Assembly: GCA_009599575.1 (NCBI GenBank)
Contig: VWND01000026.1
Coordinates: 1 to 64,000, forward strand
Direction of reading: 5' to 3'
DNA length: 64,000 bases
From: Blumeriella jaapii
Lineage: Eukaryota; Ascomycota; Leotiomycetes; Helotiales; Drepanopezizaceae
This document shows positions 57,676 through 64,000 of this stretch, piece by piece (position 1 is the stretch's first letter; each line of letters starts with the position of its first letter). A program made the position numbers and the translations under genes. The notes under the pieces were generated by a model. It was not told the DNA's origin. It made no database searches and saw only the letters and a list, made by a program, of their open reading frames with translations.

Positions 57676-58797
57676 TTACATCTTCTGCGATTTCTAACAT
57701 AAAAAAAAGTAAATAAAAGGTAAATTGATCGTTTACTGCAATTTTTTAGTTTTTTAGTAGCAACTTCCAAAGGAAGATGTTTAATGACTCACTATTTTAA
57801 AGTTCTATCGAACCCAAAAACAAAGAAATCCCCGTAAAAGAAAACCTAGCGGAAGATACAGGGGCAGGGGAAGGAAGGGATGGGGGGAGAGAGGAGGGCT
57901 GAACAAGATGTTAGAACCTTCTGGCAAATCAGGCAGAATTCAATTGTCCGGTTCAACTTACGTATTTGCTGTGATCAAAAAGTTCAAGCAGCTGAGACAC
58001 AGCAATTATCATTAGTCCTTCGCCAATACAAAAGGGTATCTGGCCTATACTTGAAAAGGCAATAATGCTACGGATACACGTTTACACTAAATTCTGTATT
58101 TGGATTTACTGTAAATTCATTTGATACTTAGCAAAAAGTTTTGCGGCATTTATTTTAGCTTGACAACGGGCGAATTGACATTTGAAATTCCTGCTTTAGT
58201 TGCTCTTATTGCTGTCTTCAACAAATCCATGACTCATGAAAAAAGAAAAGTGGGTTGCTTCGAGCTTTGATTCGCGGTGGGACTTTTCCTTCATTAAGCA
58301 AAGCGTTGTGGCTCCGCTTTTGACAGGGAACAAAAGATAAACGCGGTACCACTGTAAAAGGGTCTGGATGCTTGATGACTTAAGGTTCAGTCTTAAACTC
58401 CTAAATTTAAGATTAAACTCAAAAATCAAGAAGAAACTTTATCTTCAAAATATTTTCACAACTAGGTTTACATATGGGTCAGGCGTGGTATTACGTACCA
58501 CTATTTGAGGCTAAGCCTGTAAGCCTGAAATGTAGTGTTTATTGTTATATCGAAGTTAATCGATTTGGACATAAGATGAGCAATGTGGCTAAGCCTCCTG
58601 ACCTGGCAAACTAGCGCGAGCTTTACCTGAGTCTCAGCAGATTCTAAAGGCTCAGTGCGCCAACGAGACTCAGACGCTTCGGCTTTTCTCTTGAAAAGCC
58701 GGTGCGATTATGGCCACGTGGTGATATACTGTAGTTCGACTGTCGCGAAGACTTTCCCTATGTAATCTTGACAAGGTTCTACAAAGCTGTAGCTCCG

Positions 58798-58841
<44 letters not shown>

Positions 58842-59415
58842 CCCCCGTACCTTTCCCCTCAAACAAAACGTTGCGCTGTAGAGTTTTTGCTCCGGAAACT
58901 AAATCGGAGGATCAGAGACCACCTCTTTCCGCCGGAGCTGCGCCTACAACCCTAAAGCTCGTATCCGTAAACAATTTTTTGAAACGGTTAGAATGCGAAA
59001 CGGAAATCTCACACATCGGTCCATACTATTCGAACTATGTACTCGAAAATTTTCTCAAGACACCATGAGTCTTTTCTCGGTGAAAACAGAAGCCACGTGC
59101 ACGAGTCAAGAGCAGAAAATTAGGGTTGAAATTCAACTGCATTTACTTCGTAGTCCGTAGGCTGCAGAACGGATAAGCAGGCCTTTTGGCCATACCCTAC
59201 TGCGTTTCAACGCGTCTGACAGATCATGCTTCTGTGATCGGTGCCATATACACAACACTCGAGCCTCGCTCACCGAGCTTTATGCTCATACTTTTTCTGA
59301 CGGACCATCGCAAAGGCGGCGAAAGGCGTAGCCGACAACAGCAGTGCCTGTAACTTTATTAAATTGCCTTCGGGGTCGTACTTTGTATATAATTCCTTAA
59401 CTTGGCACCTCTTAG
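57676..59415. other. Intergenic with C40 tract
   Basis: No supported gene. Open frames at 57880-58065, 58196-58429 and 58871-59068 have no recognisable domain. Holds a 9-bp perfect hairpin (58680-58701, stem cggcttttc, loop tctt) and a run of 40 C at 58798-58837. Confidence 0.4.
58798..58837. repeat. C40 homopolymer
   Basis: Uninterrupted 40 C between gtagctccgcc and tccgcccccg. The flank gctccgcccc also occurs in repeat copy a (about 54213-54224), so the tract may have grown inside a copy of that repeat. Assembly length is uncertain for such runs. Confidence 0.9.
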
Positions 59416-59514
59416 TACCGACTGGGAGGTCCTAGGACGGCAGCCTATCGGCTGCATTCCGCAAGACGTAAGCCAATGTTACTACTACTATAACTACTAC
59501 TACTACTACTATAG
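59416..59514 (+). repeat. Short dispersed repeat with (TAC)n tail, copy d
   Basis: gactgggaggtcctaggacggcagcctatcggctgcattccgcaagacgtaagcc then ttactactacta... Matches 18681-18760 over about 80 bp. Hairpin cagcctatcggctg inside. No ORF. Confidence 0.55.
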
Positions 59515-60041
59515 TGGATAAGACAGTTTTACACTTTCTGGAATTGGGACAAGATTTCTAAGCCTCTAGCCTTGTCTCAGGTTCGTCTTCAACTCCATAT
59601 TGACACCAGGGGAACAATCTTAATTATATGCTTGCCGAAACTGCGTACGTTATTCAGAAGTCGGCACCTAAAACGAAGAATTTACCGCGACGTCACATGC
59701 TGCTGGTCGGTAATTAGTAAGCAAGTCCTACTTGGAATTTTTGCTTCTGATAGCTACCAGTCATTGCTCAATTAACTTATCTCCTCTCTCTCTGCCTTGG
59801 CATACGTGGTTCCTTAAGTCAACAAAGCCCCTGAGCCTAAGCGAGGTAGCCAGGCAGCCCCGTGCTGATAAGGAAAACGCGATAAGACGACAAGCTTTCA
59901 ACCCCGCCAACCCCTCCTCACTTCCTCATCTTCCTAAGTAGGTACCTATCCCGTGTACTGTAGCTGATACTTCCATCTCCTCATCTCTCTTCACGACCTC
60001 ATTTTACCCTGATATTCGCCTCTTACAGTACAAATTTCCCA
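59515..60041 (+). promoter_or_regulatory. Upstream region of the inositol-monophosphatase gene
   Basis: CT-rich leader (59970-60040, cttccatctcctcatctctc) before the ATG at 60042 (tcccaATGgc). No clear TATA box. Open frames at 59572-59775 and 59732-59941 are not supported. Confidence 0.35.
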
Positions 60042-61008
60042 ATGGCAGACCTCAACCTACAGGAGATCCACGACCTGCTGGTCAGTGTCGCGCATGAGGC
60101 AGGCAGGATGATGCTGGGTGCGACGCCTTCGTATCTCTCGTCGGGCACGAAGAAAAACTGTGAGTGCCCAGACATGGCAGCTGTGCAATTCACTATCAAA
60201 ATCTCATTATTGACTGCCTTTGCTGACCTCTGTAGCTGCCGACCTTGTCACAGAGACCGACCAGGCGGTCGAGAAGATGGTTTCAGGCCGGCTCCTCGCA
60301 AGCTACCCCTCCTTCCAGTTCATCGGCGAAGAAACCTACTTCCCAGGCCAAAAGCTCACTGCAGAGCCTACCTTCATCGTGGACCCCATCGATGGCACCA
60401 CGAACTTCGTCCATGCGTTCCCTGCCTTCTGTATCTCCCTCGGCTTCACGGTCAACAAAGTGCCTACGATCGGCGTCGTTTACAATGCATACCTCGATGA
60501 GCTCTACACGGCGATCAAAGGACAAGGAGCTTTTTTGACACGGAACGGGCAAGAGAAGCAGAAGCTACCGCTCAAACAGGATCCGGAGCCGCTGAAGGAT
60601 TTGAGTACGTGCCTGGTGGGCGCAGAATGGGGTAGCGACCGGACCGGCAACAATTTCGCGCTCAAGAGCAAGGTGTTCGCGAAGCTAGCTGCCTCAAAGG
60701 AGGAGGGCGGTGCGATGGTTCACTCGATAAGGTGCATAGGGTCTGCGGCATTGAATCTGGTCACCGTGGCTAGCGGTCAACAAGACGTGTTCTGGGAGGG
60801 GGGTTGCTGGGCATGGGATGTGGCTGCTGGCTGGTGTATCTTGGTCGAAGCGGGTGGTATCGTGGTCGGGGGGAACCCGGGCGATTGGGATGTCGAGGTC
60901 GATGGAAGGAAATACTTGGCTGTACGGGGGGCGCCGAGCGGACAGAAAGAGATCGTTGAGGAGATTTGGGGGGTGATTGGGGATGGCAGGTTGGAATACG
61001 AGAGTTGA
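60042..61008 (+). CDS. Inositol monophosphatase family protein, 296 aa, one intron
   Basis: Exon 1 60042-60159, intron 60160-60235, exon 2 60236-61008. The split codon gives serine 40, and the join restores the conserved N-terminal block TKKNSADLVTETDQAVEK. Motifs of the Li-sensitive, Mg-dependent phosphatase superfamily: GEE (70-72), DPIDGTTNF (89-97, metal ligands D89, D92 and backbone of I91) and WDVAAG (233-238, metal ligand D234). Full length agrees with the usual 260-300 residues. Reaction: hydrolysis of inositol phosphates (or related sugar phosphates) to inositol, in the cytosol; in fungi the same family includes proteins encoded in the quinate cluster, so substrate is not fixed by sequence. 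No signal peptide. Intact. Confidence 0.95.
60160..60235 (+). other. Intron of the inositol-monophosphatase gene (76 nt)
   Basis: Donor GTGAGT, branch-like TGCTGACC at about 60220-60227, acceptor TGTAG. Removal joins frame 1 to the open frame carrying GEE and DPIDGTTNF. Confidence 0.9.
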
Positions 61009-61668
61009 AACAGTGAAGATGGGTCTTGGGGTCTGAGGACAAGCAAGGCATTCGTCGTCCCACGGTGGCTCCGGCGTATTCCGAGATGACCGAGATAGAA
61101 TGCTTTGTTTACCATTCAGTTGATATGCTCGTGGTGATCCAGTAATTCGACTTCGGAGTCGTAGCTTCGAGAAGATTGTAACCCTCAAAAAAGAATGATG
61201 TTTAGACGGATCGTCGGGACGGAGACCATCTCCTCGCCATCATTCGGAAATTCCAGAATGCAATCCCCGGATCTATGCCACGGGGGAGCGGGAACACACC
61301 ACATCACCGACGCCGTGGCCCATCCAAGTGCAATTCTGAAGATAAACACCTGAGTTTCATGAAGCCATCATCGCGTCAGACTTGGGGGCTGGGCGGCCAC
61401 CTCAGTAAAAGACCGACACCCTCAGGCCTTCGACAGGATTCCCGTCTCTCTGTATTTGCGACTGAACGATGTGATGGCTCCGGCGCTGGCGCTGGAGATC
61501 ACGAAGAGTGATGTTTCGGTTATGTACGTTTGTTGTTGACGAGTGGAAGAAACCAACCAGTACAGACGCCGGGCTCACCGCTCGATTCTGCCAGTAGAAT
61601 ACACAAAGATCCCGAGCTCTTTGATCTACAGCAACTCCACATGAATATCTCTCTACCACATTTTGACG
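61009..61668. other. Intergenic between the phosphatase and lipid-kinase genes
   Basis: 3' flank of the first gene and promoter of the second. No motif I would assign beyond a short leader. The open frame 61275-61511 and the minus-strand frames at 61402-61659 look like chance. Confidence 0.4.
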
Positions 61669-63116
61669 ATGCCACAGGCCGCGGAACCCGACAACGGCGA
61701 TGCGCCAGCAGGCTTTCGGTACAAGGATGGGGTCTTGAGCTGGCGAAACGGAGCGATGGAGATTCGAGACGAGGATGTGATCGCGGTCATCAGCACCAGG
61801 GGCGGCTCGGCCGAATACACCATCTTCAGTCTCGAGAACGAGCCATGGAAACCGACCTCAGTCGCGACAGAAGAGAAGCAGTACCCCTTCAAGCTGCGCG
61901 CCACCAACGCCATGCTTCTTCCCGAAGCCTTCCTATCCGCCTTCCTCTTCTCCGGCTGGCCCGATTATGTGACGGATGCTCAGGACGTATACGTCCTAAT
62001 CTCAACGCTGGCCGGGACAGAGCTGGCTGTGCCGTTCTGGGAGGAGATATTGCATCCCCTGTTCCGGACGCTGGGCTTCGAGGATAGCAGATACAGTGTG
62101 ATCAAGACGCGGGATGCGGGGAGCGTAGCGGAGCTTACGAAGTGCAACTTGATGGAGGGAGCGAACGAGGGAAGAAGCAGACGGTGGTGGTGTTGAGCGG
62201 GGATGGTGGGATCGTGGATACGATCAATGCCTTGGGATCGAGGGTTAGGTCGAGGTATGTTGTTTGTGAAGGGTCTTTGGAGTTTGCGCCCGAGAAGTAG
62301 GAGAGGTACTGATATGTGGCAAGCCGATACGTCAAACCGATATTTATCCAACTGCCTTTGGGCACAGGTAATGCGCTCTTCCACTCGCTCCACAGGTATT
62401 CTCCTCTATCGTCTATCTACGCCCAGGCCCTCCGTACACTCCTTCATGGGACCCCCCGTCCTCTACCTATATTCCGCGCTTCGTTTTCCCCTGGCGCCCG
62501 TCTCCTCACAGATGAAGGGCGGACCGCGACCCCTTTACCGAGCAACGTCCTTTTGGGCGCCGTCGTAGCAAGTCATGGCCTCCATTCCACTCTTGTCGCC
62601 GACTCTGACACTGTCGAGTATCGGAAGCACGGCAGCCAAAGATTTGGAATGGTGGCCAAAGACTTGATGTTCCCGCCCGACGGAACCCCGCCACACGCTT
62701 ATAAAACTTCTGTCACGCTCATCGGGAACGGGAAAGAAGAAATGCTAGACCGGAAAGAGCATGGTTACGTCCTTGCCACTCTGGTGAGCAATCTCGAGAA
62801 GACCTTTACTATTTCCCCTGCGAGTAAGCCCTTCGAAAAGGTGTTGAGGGTAGTGCATTTTGGCCCGCTGGGCGGCGAGACTGTGGCCGAAATCATGGGG
62901 GCAGCGTATCAAGGTGGTAAGCATGTTGAGAGAGGGGATGTGGGCTATGAGGCTGTGGAAGGTGTAAGGGTTGAATTTCACGAGGAGGAAAAGGATTCTA
63001 AGTGGAGAAGGTGCTGTATTGATGGGGGTATTGTGGCGGTTGAAGAGGGGGGTTGGATGGATGTCAGACTCGTACCCAAAGGGGAGGAGATTATTGATAT
63101 TGTTGCTGATGACTGA
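61669..63116 (+). pseudogene. Lipid kinase-like gene (DAGK/sphingosine kinase catalytic domain), one intron, apparent 1-nt frameshift
   Basis: Start ATG at 61669 (ttgacgATGccacag). Exon 1 61669-62254, intron 62255-62323, exon 2 62324-63116; about 459 codons if the shift is ignored. N-terminal part up to SVIKTRDAGSVAELTK is in one frame; from about 62170 the frame changes and reads KKQTVVVLSGDGGIVDTINA, the nucleotide-binding GDGG motif of the DAGK_cat superfamily. Exon 2 starts RYVKPIFIQLPLGTGNALFH (the PLGTGN block). The C-terminal half is the usual beta-sandwich with GGIVAVEEGGWMDVRLVPKG. Predicted role: ATP-dependent phosphorylation of a lipid such as a sphingoid base or diacylglycerol. 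One missing base near 62169-62171 would restore the frame. Either a young pseudogene or a sequencing error; the rest is intact. No transmembrane segment seen. Confidence 0.8.
62255..62323 (+). other. Intron of the lipid kinase-like gene (69 nt)
   Basis: Donor GTATGT, branch-like TACTGATATG (62308-62317), acceptor GCAAG. Joins the SGDGG exon to the PLGTGN exon in phase 2. Confidence 0.85.
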
Positions 63117-63131
63117 TGAATTTGCCGTTGA

Positions 63132-63317
63132 CTAGGACTGGTCTGGAGAAGTACACTCGACGAGAGCCTTGAGTTGGGAAGAACCAGAAAGTAAGGAGGC
63201 CATACTACAATCTGGTTCAGTCTTGACCATTTTCTTGGAATGAGTTGACTCTGGGATCTTTGTGACTTTCTTTGGGGTCATCTTCTCTTCAAGTGGAGGC
63301 ACAAAAAATCCACGCAT
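63132..63317 (-). CDS. Possible small hypothetical protein (61 aa)
   Basis: Minus-strand frame starting MRGFFVPPLEEKMTPKKVTK, lysine/serine-rich, ending CTSPDQS. Faces the lipid kinase gene tail to tail, only 15 bp from its stop. A tttcctag before the ATG could be a splice acceptor of a longer gene extending right. No family recognised; may be chance. Confidence 0.2.
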   Translation of the reverse strand: MRGFFVPPLEEKMTPKKVTKIPESTHSKKMVKTEPDCSMASLLSGSSQLKALVECTSPDQS

Positions 63318-64000
63318 TCAAAGTGTTGTTGTTACACAAAGCTAGGAAAGCACAATTTATGCTTTAAAAATAAAAAGCAGGAGTGACTTTGCCCAGAAGA
63401 TATCAATTATACCTTGTTATCGAAATTTGATATAGATTTCAAAGTCAAAGGAAACTTCGTGAGGAAGAAGGAGAGACTCTATAACCCTTTAACCAGACCA
63501 AGGAAGGAAGCAGGGTATAGCACTAACTCGATCGAGGCTAGTCGTGTCATGGTAAAGAGGTGGTCCGGGGTTCACCCGAAATTCACCAGAATCTTATCAC
63601 CTTCCCAATCACATCAGGCGTAGTTTCGATTCACTCCGCGCTTGGGAATTTCCATATAGCGTATCTTGGTCGTTGGATTTCCTTTTAAGCTCAACTTGAA
63701 CAGGCGTTTCCGACAGCCAGCAATGATACCTTGGTCAAGACACCAAATTTAAAGAAAGACATTTCTTTCGTCTTCATTCTCTTCTAGTTCCTAAGCTTTG
63801 CAGATGAAATTATCACTACCTCTCTCTCGCTCATACTCTTGGTTTTTCACCTCCTGAGGTTATGCTCTTAATTTAGCATATTTTAGTCAACACACCACTT
63901 TTCTTATTTTGGTAGCAACGACGCCCCTGATTTCGCCCGAGAGCGCCCAAGAAAACACGATGGAAACTGCCTAGTCCAGGTTTCGAGTATTTTAGGGATG
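63318..64000. other. Right end of window, nothing recognised
   Basis: No domain-bearing ORF on either strand. The open frame 63414-63623 has no support. 63516-63592 has tRNA-like A/B-box hints (tagcactaactcgatc, ggggttcaccc) but no foldable tRNA. Confidence 0.35.

Noticed and set aside
57880..58065. Opposed plus and minus open stretches, the latter with a GTAAGT donor
   Set aside because: The implied intron would be only 41 nt and neither strand shows a known domain.
58196..58429. 77-codon minus-strand frame
   Set aside because: No signal peptide, domain or splice support; composition not distinct from chance.
58680..58701. Perfect 9-bp hairpin resembling a bacterial terminator
   Set aside because: Eukaryotic intergenic DNA; not followed by a functional T tract and no gene ends there.
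60694..61188. 164-codon minus-strand frame and other frames over the phosphatase gene
   Set aside because: Shadow of the GC-rich exon 2; the plus strand has the complete motif set.
61530..62087. 185-codon plus-strand frame over exon 1 of the lipid kinase gene
   Set aside because: Arginine-rich out-of-frame shadow; the frame from 61669 leads into the kinase motifs.

Overview
The window comes from a filamentous ascomycete fungus (Pezizomycotina-like). The evidence is the compact genes with 69-76 nt GT-AG introns and CTGAT/CTAAT-type branch points, fungal-type genes at the right end, and a very AT-rich left part whose retrotransposon proteins have decayed to K/F/I/N-rich remnants. In that part CA/TG dinucleotides are scarce, TA is abundant and CG is kept. 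This is the mark of repeat-induced point mutation (RIP), C to T in CpA context, rather than of CpG deamination.

Bases 1-54,089 are almost entirely a nested retrotransposon cluster. By matching LTR pairs and 5-bp target-site duplications (TSDs) I resolve two stacks. Left stack: a minus-strand Ty3/gypsy element R3 (5' LTR at 18,003-18,269, rest running off the left edge) sits in a family III LTR. R3 is itself split by R1 (1-2,563, minus), R2 (3,453-9,906, plus, TSD ttttc) and solo LTR S1 (10,565-17,189, TSD aacgg), and S1 is split by R4 (10,730-17,140, minus, TSD ctttc). Right stack: a short microsatellite-tailed repeat was split by solo LTR S2 (19,085-54,084, TSD attcc). S2 was split by gypsy element R5 (19,182-54,057, minus, TSD aaagg). 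R5 was split by gypsy R6 (21,155-28,522, minus, TSD cttat) and by chromovirus R7 (31,187-52,272, minus, TSD gggct). R7 was split by Ty1/copia element R8 (34,732-42,945, plus, TSD aatta) and by chromovirus R9 (45,317-51,720, minus, TSD ccttt). R1-R4, R7 and R9 share one LTR family (family I, about 265-298 bp, TGTGACGA...TCGTCACA).

Bases 54,090-64,000 are a normal-composition gene region: a Fic-domain AMPylase-type gene (54,727-55,899); a small spliced minus-strand gene for a secreted six-cysteine peptide with CS-alpha-beta spacing (56,599-56,840), too short to show as a long open frame; an inositol-monophosphatase-family gene with one intron (60,042-61,008); and a lipid (sphingoid/diacylglycerol) kinase-like gene with one intron and one apparent 1-nt frameshift (61,669-63,116). 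Short repeats with trinucleotide tails, a C40 tract and a degenerate tRNA-like sequence lie between them.

Main points to follow up: mutation load in every full-length element fades toward its two outer ends, so each LTR is half mutated and half nearly intact; two elements carry an antisense ORF between pol and the 3' LTR; the four sequenced family I reverse transcriptases all read YLNN instead of YxDD; and the hidden defensin-like peptide gene.
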